Assembly (NCBI RefSeq): GCF_030499575.1
Contig: NZ_JASTLC010000001.1
Span: 9,324,001-9,388,000, forward strand
Length of the DNA: 64,000 nucleotides
Origin: Streptomyces sp. DG2A-72
GTDB lineage: Bacteria; Actinomycetota; Actinomycetes; Streptomycetales; Streptomycetaceae
Reading direction: 5' to 3'
Shown here: piece by piece, positions 43,747-52,154 of the stretch
Layout of the letters: each line of letters begins with the position of its first letter
How positions within the stretch are numbered: the stretch's first letter is position 1
Notes under the pieces: generated by a model
Told to the model about the DNA's origin: nothing
The model's database searches: none
What the model saw: only the letters and a program-made list of their open reading frames with translations
Position numbers and translations under genes: made by a program

Positions 43747-45117
43747 TCAGCCTGCCTGCTTCAGCAGCTGGTTGGCCTTCTCCTGGGCGTCCTTCACGGC
43801 CTGTTCGGCGCTCTTCTTGCCCTGCATGGCCAGCTGCACCTGGCCCACGATGGCGTTCTGCACGGCCGTGGAGATGTTGGTCTGGTAGGCGGTGGCCGTC
43901 TTGAGCTGCTCGGCGACCAGCTTGCGGGCCTCGGAGAACGGGTCGTTACCGCTGACCTTCTGGAAGAACGGGTCGTCCAGGGAGGCCGTGGTCGTCGGGA
44001 AGATCACCACGCTCGGGTCCTTGCACCAGGCCGTCTGGTTCTCGGTGTTGGTGAGGAACTTCGCGAACGCCAGCGCCGTGGGGGCGTTCTTGCTGGTCGC
44101 GGCGGTCGCTATGTACTGCGGGGCACCCGTGGTGTGACCGAGCGCGTCGAAGGGCTGCTGGCCGACGCCGGTCTTCGTGTAGATCGACGGGCTGTTCTGC
44201 TTCACGAACCGCACAAAGCTCGGGTTCGTCGAGCCGTAGGCGACCTTGCCCTGGCTGTAGAGCGTGGAGGGATCGTTGCTGGAGGACAGCGAGTCCTTCG
44301 GCATCGCGCCCTCCTTGTACAGCTTCGCCATCCATTCGACCCACTGGACGGTGCGCGGATCGTCGGCGAAGACGGCGGACTTGCCGTCTGCGGACAGCGT
44401 CTTGATGTTCATCTGGTCCCAGTCGGCGGGGATCCGCCACACCGGGTTGGCCATCGTCGCGTAGTACTCGCCGTCGGCCGCCTTGGCGATCTTCTCGTAG
44501 TCGGCGAAGAGCCCGAAGATGGTTGTCGGCGGCTTCGCCGGGTCGATCCCGGCCTTCTTCAGCAGATCGGTGTTGTACGTCAGCACGACGCCGCCGGTGT
44601 ACCAGGGCAGCACGCTGTGCACCGAGGTGCCCGAGGAGTCCTTCATGGCGCTGGACTTCCAGAACGCCGGGACGAACGGCTTGGCCGCGTCCGGGTCCTT
44701 GACACCCAGGTTCAGCAGATAGCCGGCCTTGGTGAGGGCGGTCGCCGTGGGGGAGTCGACGTTGATCACGTCCGGCAGGGTGCAGGCCTGGGCGTCGGCG
44801 ACGGTGCGCTGGCTGAACGTCGCGTCGCCGGGGTCGTCGATCCACTTGACCTTGGTGCCGGGGTGGGCCTTCTCGAACGCCTTGATGACGCCGTTGAAGA
44901 AGCCCCCGAAGTCCTTCTTCAGATTGGTGGTCTGGAAGGTGATGTCACCGTCGATCTCGCCGGAGAGCTTTCCCGGCCCGACGTTTCCCTTGTCGACCTT
45001 GCAGCCGCCCGCCGTGGCGTCCCCTCCGTCGGAGCCGCCCGACAGGCCGCAGCCGGCGGCGGTCAGGACCAGGGCGACGAGCCCCGCAACGGATCCGGTC
45101 AGTCTTGTAGCGCGCAT
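43747..45117 (-). CDS. Extracellular solute-binding lipoprotein, family 1 (CUT1)
   Basis: 456 residues from ATG 45117 with AGGAGGG. The lipobox is ALVLTAAGCGLSGG. The mature part has DITFQTTNLKKDFGGFFNGV, FEKAHPGTKVKWIDDPGDAT, PDVINVDSPTATALTKAGYL and PALSFAKF-type C-terminal segments (APTALAFAKFLTNTENQTAW). It binds oligosaccharide outside the cell for the two permeases. The palindrome TGGTTCAATTAACCA lies 29 bp upstream of the start. Confidence 0.96.
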   Translation of the reverse strand: MRATRLTGSVAGLVALVLTAAGCGLSGGSDGGDATAGGCKVDKGNVGPGKLSGEIDGDITFQTTNLKKDFGGFFNGVIKAFEKAHPGTKVKWIDDPGDATFSQRTVADAQACTLPDVINVDSPTATALTKAGYLLNLGVKDPDAAKPFVPAFWKSSAMKDSSGTSVHSVLPWYTGGVVLTYNTDLLKKAGIDPAKPPTTIFGLFADYEKIAKAADGEYYATMANPVWRIPADWDQMNIKTLSADGKSAVFADDPRTVQWVEWMAKLYKEGAMPKDSLSSSNDPSTLYSQGKVAYGSTNPSFVRFVKQNSPSIYTKTGVGQQPFDALGHTTGAPQYIATAATSKNAPTALAFAKFLTNTENQTAWCKDPSVVIFPTTTASLDDPFFQKVSGNDPFSEARKLVAEQLKTATAYQTNISTAVQNAIVGQVQLAMQGKKSAEQAVKDAQEKANQLLKQAG

Positions 45118-45145
45118 TGCTGCCCTCCTGCGACCAGCCAGCTGC

Positions 45146-45160
45146 TGGTTCAATTAACCA
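45146..45160. promoter_or_regulatory. Palindromic operator TGGTT-CAATT-AACCA
   Basis: A perfect 5-bp-arm palindrome upstream of the ABC importer operon. It shares TGGTTCAAT with the site at 51249-51263 before the SIS gene, supporting a common regulator. Confidence 0.65.
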
Positions 45161-45257
45161 ACTTCGACTCCGATTGATGAAAATGTGGACCAGAATTCAT
45201 CGGAGGTCAATGGGTTGCCATGTTGCTTTTAGGTTCCGCCGGTGATCAGTCGGGCGG

Positions 45258-45887
45258 TCAGTGCCGGTGCTCGTGGTCCGGATGGGAGGGGTCGCCGGGG
45301 TGTTCATGGCCGACGGCGTACTCCACGCCGGCGCGGGCGCGGTCGAACCAGTCGAAGAAGGCGCGGTGCGCTGCGGCGCGGCGCAACTCGTGCGTGATGC
45401 TGTCGCGGGCGTGGGTGTACGGCACGAAGTCGTCCGGTGCGGTCACGCTGAACGGGTCGACGCCGCGCCGCAAGGCCTCCGGCGTGAGGAAGCGGTCCCG
45501 GTTGCGGTGGTAGTAGTCCTGTACGGCCGTCTCCGGGACGTGTTGCTCGTCCTCCAGTTCGGCGAGGAGGGTGCGTGCGGCGGGGGAGTGGGCGAGGGTT
45601 GCCGCGACGATGCTGCCGAGGTTGGCTACGTCGGTTTCGGCGACGGCGAGTATCCGCGCCGGTGACACCTCGTCTGAGGTCGTCAAACCCCGTTCCTGGC
45701 ACGCCCGTCGGGCCAGTTCGTCCGCGACGACCACTTGTGTTGCCCAGCGGCGTCGTTGTCGTTCGTGTGCGGATTCGTTGTGGCTGGTCGCGCAGTTCCC
45801 CGCGCCCCTGCGGGGCGCTTCCAACAGGGCGTTCACACGTTCCCTCGGGATCGCTTCGCCTCGCACGAGCGCCGCGTGTTCCGTCAC
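45258..45887 (-). CDS. Uncharacterised protein with SurA/PpiC-like helical region and His-rich tail
   Basis: 209 residues from GTG 45887, whose GTGA overlaps the stop of the GH38 gene; GGAGGTG lies just upstream. The start ALVRGEAIPRERVNALLEA and the later TAVQDYYHRNRDRFLTPEAL look like the N-terminal helical part of SurA/parvulin-type proteins, without the PPIase domain. Residues about 23-42 (RGAGNCATSHNESAHERQ) are encoded by a copy of a dispersed Streptomyces repeat also present at 52042-52125. The C-terminus GHEHPGDPSHPDHEHRH is a likely metal-binding tail. No firm function. Confidence 0.7.
   Translation of the reverse strand: MTEHAALVRGEAIPRERVNALLEAPRRGAGNCATSHNESAHERQRRRWATQVVVADELARRACQERGLTTSDEVSPARILAVAETDVANLGSIVAATLAHSPAARTLLAELEDEQHVPETAVQDYYHRNRDRFLTPEALRRGVDPFSVTAPDDFVPYTHARDSITHELRRAAAHRAFFDWFDRARAGVEYAVGHEHPGDPSHPDHEHRH
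45761..45820. repeat. Dispersed GCGCGACCAGCCACAACGAA-type repeat inside a CDS (copy 1)
   Basis: On the minus strand it reads AAGCGCCCCGCAGGGGCGCG, GGGAACTGCGCGACCAGCC, ACAACGAATCCGCACACG. The same blocks occur at 52042-52125. The first block is a GC-rich hairpin. This element is familiar as an extragenic repeat of Streptomyces; here it is read through in frame. Confidence 0.75.
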
Positions 45888-48800
45888 GGCGTCACCTCCA
45901 GTTCCACGGCCTTCGTGTAGGCCACGCAGCCGTGCCAGGCGAGCTTTGCCATCAGCCAGTACGAGCCCGGCGGCACCGAGCCGCCGTCCACCTCGATCGC
46001 GCGCTCCAGGTGCTCCCCGGCGGCCACCGTGAAGCCCTGGCAGGCGGGGGTGACTCCGGCCCAGGTTCCCCAGGAGGACACGGCCCACAGGGTTGCGTTG
46101 ATGGGGCCGCGGGTGGTGTTGTGCACGGTGACCGGGACTCGGACGCGCTCACCGCGGCGTACGGCGATGCGCTCAACGCCCAGCTCTGGCAGGAGAGTTG
46201 GACCCGGCTGGGCGCCTGGCACATCGAGGGCCACGACATCCTCGTACACCTGCCCGCCGTACGACAGCCGAGCCGCGAGCCAGTGCCGGCCCGGCTCGGC
46301 GTCGGGTGGCGGGGTCACCGTGACCTCGGTGAGGGTGAAGCCGCCGGGGCCCAGGGTGTAGGGCAGTTCGGCGGGGGTGGTGGACCAGCCGGGTGGTGCG
46401 TGCAGGGTCACGGTGCCCCACACGGGCGCGTCGGTGAGTTCCGAGCCGATGCGGACGGTGGCCGTGACCGGGCCGGTGGCGGTGAGTGCGGTGGGGGAGA
46501 GGAAGACCGAGACCGGCATGTTGCCGCGGGGGGCGGGGCCGGAGTTGTGGAGCCAGTAGCGGGTGTGGATCGGCTGGGCGGGCTCGTGGGCGGCGACGGC
46601 GGGGCCGCCGGGTGTGTGGACAGTGGTGGCCTTGGCCAGGACCGTGGCGACCTCGAAGCCCGTCAGGCCCAGATCGAGACCGCCGTCGTCATTCGGTGCC
46701 AGTGGTTCGCCCGGCGTCTCGAGTACGTCCGCCCGCGTGCCCTCCGCCCAGTCCCGCGGTCCCTGCACGCGCGCGTGCACCGGCCGTCCGTTGACCTCGT
46801 GCATCCGTACGACGACTCCGCGGCCCGGGTCCGCGGGTGCCGCGCTGCCGCGGGCGAGTGGGGAGCCGAGCGGCTTGAGGGCGTCGAGCAGTACCTCGCC
46901 CGCGGGTTCGAGGGAGAGCAGGGTCGCCTTCCTCGGTATCCCGGGTTCGTCGGAGGACCGCCGGAGCCGTGCGGTGAGCGGGTGGTTGAACTCATGACCG
47001 GCCCGGGGCAGTCCCTGTTCGCGCCAGTCGCCCTCGCCCGCGACGACGGCGTACTCGAACGTGTGGGACCAGCGCTGGAGTTGGAACGCCGAGCCGTCGG
47101 GGGCGGTGCGGCGGGGTGGGTCGACCCAGATGCCGGACGGCCAGCCGGTGCAGGAGCGCATCAGGGACATGTAGAGGTCGCCGGAGGCGGTGACCACACA
47201 GCCGGGTGTGCCCCGGTTGAGGACGGCGAAGCCATGCCCGTCCCAGGCGTCTCCCGGCGGCAGCGCCTCACCGCCGCCCGCCGCCGTGGCGTGTACGACG
47301 GCGTCGTCCAGGTCGGCGATCAGCGCGTCGACCGCCTTGGCGTCGTCCTCGGGGCGGGCGCCCGCCACCACGAGCAGCGGCAGCCGTTCGAGGTTGCGGA
47401 GGTCCGCTCCGGGCACCCACTCCTCGCGCAGCCCGGCACGCGGCGCCACCCACACGGCCGCGACACCGCGCTCGGCCAGCTGCCGCCGCAGCTCGCGTCC
47501 GGCGGCAGGATCCCAGCCGAGGGCTTCGGCGACGAGGGAGTTGCGGTCGGGGCCGCCGACGGCGATCCGGATGTCGGGCAGGTTGGAGTCCACCTCCAGG
47601 TCCCCGTACCGGGGCCCGCCTGCGATCGTCGAGGTCGCGGTGACTCCCGCGCGTACCAGGGCCGCCGCGAGCGGGGTGCCGAGTTCCCCGGCCTCGTCCC
47701 AGTCCGGGTGGACGAGTTCGGCGACTCCGATCGAGCGGTGCCCGAGGAACCTGCCGGTGTCGTCGCTCAGCGCCACGCGGGCCGTGGACCCCAGGCCGAA
47801 CCAGGTGTTCGCCGGGTTGTCCAGTGTCCACGGGAACCGCTCGCTGTCCACCTCCACGAACCCGAACCCACGCCCGATCACGGCATCCGCCACCTCGTGC
47901 ACCGGCAGCCCGCCCTGGACGTTCGACGGCCAGCGGACCCGGATGAGCCGGTCGGCGCCGTCGTATCCGTCGATGGTGGTGGACACGTCCAGCCGGTCGA
48001 CGCCCTGCCACAGATACAGCCGCTGCGTGTACCGGAAGAGACCGAGGTCGGCGCTGACGGTGATCCGCGATCCGGCGGCGGACTGCTCGACATCGATGTC
48101 CGCGCGCACGTCCCCGCTGCGGGCGGCGGTGGTGCCGGTCGGGGTGAGATGCCAGGGGCCTTCACCGAAGCGAGGGTGCCTCGGGTACTCCTCCTGGACG
48201 ACCAGCTCGTTGCCGATGTCGCCGGGGCGCAGCAACTCCCGGCCGCCCTCGGTCAGCGCGCGCAGGCTGCTGACGGCGCCGCCGCGCGCGGGGTCGACCG
48301 TCACCTCGTAGAACTCGTTGCGGATGGTGCTGCCCTCGCCGCTCGTCCATTCGGGCACGGTGCCCTCGGCGAGGGGGAGTGCCTTGAGGCCCATGCCGGG
48401 CAACTCCGATACGACGACGTGCAGTTGGCCGTCCTCGCGCACGGCGGGCAGGGGGCGGCCGGTGTCGTCCAGCGGGACCTGTCCGGGATCCGCAACCGTC
48501 AGGACGTCCCGCCGCTCCCAGGTCGCCGGGTTGAAGACGACCAGGTCCGCCGTCCCCTCGGCGGGCGTCACGGCGTCGGCGAGCGCCTGGGTCGCGTCGG
48601 CGTGCACCGTCTCGGCGAGGTCGTACAACTCCCGCCAGCCGGTGAGCAGATCGATGTAGACCTGGTCCGACTCCGAGCCGGTGATCGCGTCGTGATGGGC
48701 ACCGTAGATCAGCTGCCGCCACGCCTTGTCGAGGGCCGCGTCCGGATAGGGGTGCCCGGTGACGAGCGAGGCGAGTGTCGCCCAGGCCTCCGCGTCGGTG

Positions 48801-50113
48801 AGGAGCGTCTCGCCGTACCGCTGGGCCTGCTTGGTGTCGATGTAGGAGACGTCCTTGCCGGTGTAGACGGGGTTCATGTCCCGGGTCTGCGGCGAGGCCT
48901 TGCGTCCTTCTGCGGCAAGTTCGTCCCGTACGGCGGCGAAGAAGTCGCGGGGCACGGCGCTGATGAAGCGCGGCCATACGTAACGGGCGTTCCAGTCCCG
49001 GTGGATGTCCATGACCCAGCGGCACGGCGGGGCGTAGTCGCCGCCGACCGGGAGCAGGACGTTGCGCGTGAGCGCGACCTTCTTGAGCCCCTGGAAGAGC
49101 TTGTACGCGGCTGCTTCCGCCTCCGGCAGCGTGGGCGCGTTGTCGATCGCCCAGCCGGCGCCGTAGTGGTTGACCATGTACGCCGTGAGAAGTCCGCGCC
49201 CGGACGGGGCGATCCAGTTGAACTCCGCCGGGAACTGCATCCGCCCGGGATCCCGGGGTTCCTCGCCGAACACGGAGAGGGTCGGTCCCCACTGATGGAA
49301 CGGCCCGCGCGCCCAGGAGCTGGAGGAGATCCCCGCGTCCGCCATCAGCCCAGGGAACTGCGGATCGTGCCCGAAGGCGTCGAGCTGCCACGCCGTCTCG
49401 GGAGAGGCGCCGAGAATCCCGCGCTGGAAGCCGTCGCCGTAGACGGCGTTGCGGATGGTGGCCTCGGCGCCGGTGAGGTTGGTGTTGGGCTCGTTGTAGG
49501 TGCCGCCCATGATCTCGATCCGCCCGGTGCGCAGCAACTGCCGCAGAAAGGCGCGCTCTTCGGGGAAGGCGTCCCAGTAGGGCTTGAGGTAGTCGACCTC
49601 GGCGAGCACGAAGGTGTACGCCGGATCGCGTCGCGCCAGATCGCAGTGGGCCCGGACGAGGCTCATCCCGGACTGGCCGCGCGAGTCGAAGGTGCGGGCC
49701 GGAAGTCCGGTCGTCGCCGGGTCGTCGGCGACGTCCCAGGTCTCGGTGTAGGCGCCCTGGGTGTTCCACCAGACGGGGTCATAGTGGAAGTGGCTGACCA
49801 TGAACATGGTCCAGCCGGGCTCCGTCGCCGTGAACTCGGCGGTATGCCGCGCCACTTGGTCCCCGTCGGAGGCAGTGACCGTGATCTCGCGGCGGTCGCC
49901 GGGCGCGAGGCCGTCGGTGGTCACGGGTATCTCGACGCGTACGGTGCCGTCCTCGCCGACGGCGGCGAGCGCCACCCCGCTCACCTCCGCACCCGCCACG
50001 GCGAGGCGGACCGGCCTGCCCGGGACGTGCTCGATCCCGGCGATCACGACCTGGTGCGGCTGCTCGGGGGTACCGACGAACAGGTCGGTGGACTCGACAG
50101 TGAGGACGCGCAT
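45884..50113 (-). CDS. Giant GH38 alpha-mannosidase
   Basis: 1409 residues from ATG 50113 with TAGGAG upstream. A beta-rich N-terminal domain of about 95 residues precedes the GH38 core: zinc motif SHFHYDPVWWNTQ (about 107-119), nucleophile region QLDAFGHDPQFPG (about 243-255) and YGAHHDAITGSESD (about 470-483). The family usually has 800-1100 residues. The extra C-terminus (about 1150-1409) has NEW3-like beta-sandwich repeats (WLHNSGPAPRGNMPVSVFLS, VRVPVTVHNTTRGPINATLW). There is no signal peptide, so it acts on imported mannosides. Cotranscribed with the His-tailed protein. An AACCACC/GGTGGTT dyad lies 59-85 bp upstream. Confidence 0.95.
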   Translation of the reverse strand: MRVLTVESTDLFVGTPEQPHQVVIAGIEHVPGRPVRLAVAGAEVSGVALAAVGEDGTVRVEIPVTTDGLAPGDRREITVTASDGDQVARHTAEFTATEPGWTMFMVSHFHYDPVWWNTQGAYTETWDVADDPATTGLPARTFDSRGQSGMSLVRAHCDLARRDPAYTFVLAEVDYLKPYWDAFPEERAFLRQLLRTGRIEIMGGTYNEPNTNLTGAEATIRNAVYGDGFQRGILGASPETAWQLDAFGHDPQFPGLMADAGISSSSWARGPFHQWGPTLSVFGEEPRDPGRMQFPAEFNWIAPSGRGLLTAYMVNHYGAGWAIDNAPTLPEAEAAAYKLFQGLKKVALTRNVLLPVGGDYAPPCRWVMDIHRDWNARYVWPRFISAVPRDFFAAVRDELAAEGRKASPQTRDMNPVYTGKDVSYIDTKQAQRYGETLLTDAEAWATLASLVTGHPYPDAALDKAWRQLIYGAHHDAITGSESDQVYIDLLTGWRELYDLAETVHADATQALADAVTPAEGTADLVVFNPATWERRDVLTVADPGQVPLDDTGRPLPAVREDGQLHVVVSELPGMGLKALPLAEGTVPEWTSGEGSTIRNEFYEVTVDPARGGAVSSLRALTEGGRELLRPGDIGNELVVQEEYPRHPRFGEGPWHLTPTGTTAARSGDVRADIDVEQSAAGSRITVSADLGLFRYTQRLYLWQGVDRLDVSTTIDGYDGADRLIRVRWPSNVQGGLPVHEVADAVIGRGFGFVEVDSERFPWTLDNPANTWFGLGSTARVALSDDTGRFLGHRSIGVAELVHPDWDEAGELGTPLAAALVRAGVTATSTIAGGPRYGDLEVDSNLPDIRIAVGGPDRNSLVAEALGWDPAAGRELRRQLAERGVAAVWVAPRAGLREEWVPGADLRNLERLPLLVVAGARPEDDAKAVDALIADLDDAVVHATAAGGGEALPPGDAWDGHGFAVLNRGTPGCVVTASGDLYMSLMRSCTGWPSGIWVDPPRRTAPDGSAFQLQRWSHTFEYAVVAGEGDWREQGLPRAGHEFNHPLTARLRRSSDEPGIPRKATLLSLEPAGEVLLDALKPLGSPLARGSAAPADPGRGVVVRMHEVNGRPVHARVQGPRDWAEGTRADVLETPGEPLAPNDDGGLDLGLTGFEVATVLAKATTVHTPGGPAVAAHEPAQPIHTRYWLHNSGPAPRGNMPVSVFLSPTALTATGPVTATVRIGSELTDAPVWGTVTLHAPPGWSTTPAELPYTLGPGGFTLTEVTVTPPPDAEPGRHWLAARLSYGGQVYEDVVALDVPGAQPGPTLLPELGVERIAVRRGERVRVPVTVHNTTRGPINATLWAVSSWGTWAGVTPACQGFTVAAGEHLERAIEVDGGSVPPGSYWLMAKLAWHGCVAYTKAVELEVTP

Positions 50114-50171
50114 GGGGCTCCTACGAGTGCTCGGCGGAGCCCCATCCTGGCATCGAGGGGATGATTCAAAC

Positions 50172-50198
50172 AACCACCTTGACGTTTCCTCGGTGGTT
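50172..50198. promoter_or_regulatory. Operator dyad AACCACC-N13-GGTGGTT upstream of GH38
   Basis: Perfect 7-bp inverted arms at 50172-50178 and 50192-50198, 20 bp apart (two helical turns). Same core as the site before the SIS gene and the one between the kinase and GH5-like genes. Confidence 0.65.
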
Positions 50199-50234
50199 CA
50201 TCCATGCAAACCCGGTCACGCCGACCGATCACGC

Positions 50235-51119
50235 TCAGCGGGTGCGCCGGGACTTCACCGCATGCTGCGGAGTGATGTGGTCGGTCAGTGCCAGGGAGGC
50301 GCTGGCCCGCTGGTAGGAGAGCTGGGCGACGCGGACGTACAGGCAGTCGATGAGGAGCAGGGCGGAGTGCCGGCTGCCGATGCTCTCGGTGCGGAAACTG
50401 GTCTCCGAGGGCGAGATGATGAGCCGGATGTCGGCGGCTTTCGCCAGCGGGGAACGGGGGTCGGAAGTGACCGCCACGGTGGTGGCGCCGCGCTCCTTGG
50501 CCAGCTCGAACGGCTCGATGGTCTCCCGCGTCGCCCCGGAGTGCGAGATGCCGACGGCGACGTCCGCCGGGGTGAGCAGGGCGGCGGAGGTGGCCGCGCC
50601 ATGCACCTCTGTCCAGCCGCGCACCGCGCAGCCGATGCGGAACAGCCGGGTCTCGGTCTCCTGCGCCAGGGCCCCGCTGCCGCCGACGCCGTAGACGTCG
50701 ATACGACGGGCCCGCGCGGTGGCTTGGGCCGCGCGCTCGATCGCGTCGAGATCCATCCGGTCGATGGTCTGCTGGACCGCGCGCAGATCCGCGGTGCCGA
50801 CGACCTGCACGACCCGTTCCAGGCTGTCGTCGGGGGAGATGTCGGGGCCGATCTCGGCGGTGCCCCAGTCCGAGACCTCGCCGCGGCCGCGCTCCTGGGC
50901 CAGTTCGATCAGCAGATGCTGGTAGGAGTCGAGCCCGATGGCCCGGCAGAACCGGGTCACCGTCGCCTGGGAGGTACCGGTCCGGCGGCCCAGCTCGGCG
51001 GCCGAGCAGTGGGTGACGGCGGCCGGATCCTCCAGGATCAGCTCGCCGACCTTCCGCAGCGAGCCGGCCAGCCGGGGCAGTTCGGTGCGGATCAGTGTGG
51101 TGACGTCCGTCGCAGGCAT
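50235..51119 (-). CDS. RpiR/MurR-family regulator with SIS domain
   Basis: 294 residues from ATG 51119; an ATG at 51146 would add nine residues. The HTH_6 domain (about 1-77) has SAAELGRRTGTSQATVTRFC. The SIS domain (about 125-260) has IDVYGVGGSGALAQETETRL, VAVGISHSGATRETIEPFEL and AVTSDPRSPLAKAADIRLI. RpiR proteins sense sugar phosphates. It lies centrally in the glycan locus, divergent from the SIS gene, and is the obvious candidate for the GGTGGTT-type operators at five promoters. Confidence 0.95.
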   Translation of the reverse strand: MPATDVTTLIRTELPRLAGSLRKVGELILEDPAAVTHCSAAELGRRTGTSQATVTRFCRAIGLDSYQHLLIELAQERGRGEVSDWGTAEIGPDISPDDSLERVVQVVGTADLRAVQQTIDRMDLDAIERAAQATARARRIDVYGVGGSGALAQETETRLFRIGCAVRGWTEVHGAATSAALLTPADVAVGISHSGATRETIEPFELAKERGATTVAVTSDPRSPLAKAADIRLIISPSETSFRTESIGSRHSALLLIDCLYVRVAQLSYQRASASLALTDHITPQHAVKSRRTR

Positions 51120-51246
51120 ACGACGAAGGTAACAGCCACCATTCATGTCACCGATTGAATTCCAGGACCCATCCGCACGCGTCCACTCCCTCGTTGCCCG
51201 CACCCCACGGCGTGTGATTTATTGATTCATCTGTGATGTTGTGTGA

Positions 51247-51263
51247 GGTGGTTCAATCCACCA
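51247..51263. promoter_or_regulatory. Operator GGTGGTTCAATCCACCA upstream of the SIS gene
   Basis: GGTGG and CCACC arms flank TTCAAT; TGGTTCAATCCACCA matches 12 of 15 bases of the importer site at 45146-45160. It sits just before the GTG start (51278), which supports that start over the upstream ATG 51233. Confidence 0.65.
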
Positions 51264-51277
51264 GTGGGGAGTGTCCC

Positions 51278-52042
51278 GTGTCCGTCGAGTCCGTGAGTGC
51301 CCAGGGCTTCGCCCGCGAGGGCATGGCCGCCCTCGACCGCATCACCGAGTCCGCCGGCGGAGAGGTGACACGCGCCGCCGAGCTGATCGCCCAGTGCGTG
51401 CGCTCGGACGGCGTCATCCAGGCCTTCGGCACCGGCCACTCCCAGGCCATGGTCCTCGAACTCGCGGGCCGCGCCGGGGGGTTGGTGCCGACGAACCGAC
51501 TCAGCATCGCCGACCTCGTCCTCTACGGGGGTGACCCGCCCAGCGTCCTCGACGACCCGCTCCTGGAGCGCCAGGCCGGAGTCGCCCAGCGGATCTACGA
51601 CCTCGCCGCCCCCCGACCTCAGGACCTCTTCGTCATCATCTCCAACTCCGGCGTCAACAACGTCATCGTCGAGATGGCCCTGCACGCCAAGGAAGCAGGC
51701 CACCGGCTCCTGGCCATCACCTCCCTCACCCACACCCGGGCCGTCTCCGCCGCCCACCCGAGCGGCAAGAAGCTCGCCGACCTCGCCGACGTCGTCCTCG
51801 ACAACGCGGCCCCGCGCGGCGACGCCCTCCTCGAACTCCCCGGCGGCGGCGCCGTCTGCGCCCTGTCCACGCTCACCGGCGTGATGCTGGTCCAGATGGC
51901 GGTCGCCGAAACGTCCTCCCTCCTTCTCGCCTCCGGCGACCGCCCCCCGGTCTACGTCTCGGCGAACGTGCCCGGCGGCTTCGAGAGCAACCTGGAACTG
52001 GAGAAGCGGTACGCCGGACGAATCCGACGCACCGCCAGTTGA
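51278..52042 (+). CDS. SIS-domain sugar isomerase-like protein (UPF0309 type)
   Basis: 254 residues from GTG 51278 with GGGGAG at 51266-51271. ATG 51233 is in frame but would put the operator inside the gene. SIS signature: VIQAFGTGHSQAMVLELAGR (about 50-69), FVIISNSGVNNVIVEMALHA, LLAITSLTHTRAVSAAHPSG. Members bind phosphosugars and may isomerise or cleave them, as amino-sugar phosphate isomerases or MurQ-like enzymes. It fits downstream of the BadF kinase in the same pathway. Reaction unproven. Confidence 0.9.
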   Translation: MSVESVSAQGFAREGMAALDRITESAGGEVTRAAELIAQCVRSDGVIQAFGTGHSQAMVLELAGRAGGLVPTNRLSIADLVLYGGDPPSVLDDPLLERQAGVAQRIYDLAAPRPQDLFVIISNSGVNNVIVEMALHAKEAGHRLLAITSLTHTRAVSAAHPSGKKLADLADVVLDNAAPRGDALLELPGGGAVCALSTLTGVMLVQMAVAETSSLLLASGDRPPVYVSANVPGGFESNLELEKRYAGRIRRTAS

Positions 52043-52125
52043 GCGCCCCGAAAGGGCGCGGGGCTGTATCGATATGCGGCTCCGCCGCGTGGGCGCGACC
52101 AGCCACAACGAACCCGCAGACGCTC
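52042..52125. repeat. Dispersed Streptomyces repeat (copy 2)
   Basis: Starts at the SIS stop codon: AGCGCCCCGAAAGGGCGCG (hairpin), then GCGCGACCAGCCACAACGAA and CCCGCAGACG. It shares all blocks with 45761-45820 in the other orientation. The hairpin may serve as terminator for the SIS gene. Confidence 0.75.
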
Positions 52126-52154
52126 AACGACCTAGCGCGGCACCCAGCGGAGCG

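Noticed and set aside
45575..50164. A 1529-codon plus-strand open frame opposite the alpha-mannosidase
   Set aside because: It is the GC-driven mirror of the GH38 gene: composition is Gly/Arg/Val/Ala-rich without any family motif, while the minus strand has all GH38 active-site motifs and a good ribosome site.
51233..51277. ATG 51233 as the SIS gene start
   Set aside because: It would place the palindromic operator inside the coding region and lacks a ribosome site; GTG 51278 has GGGGAG and matches where SIS homology begins.
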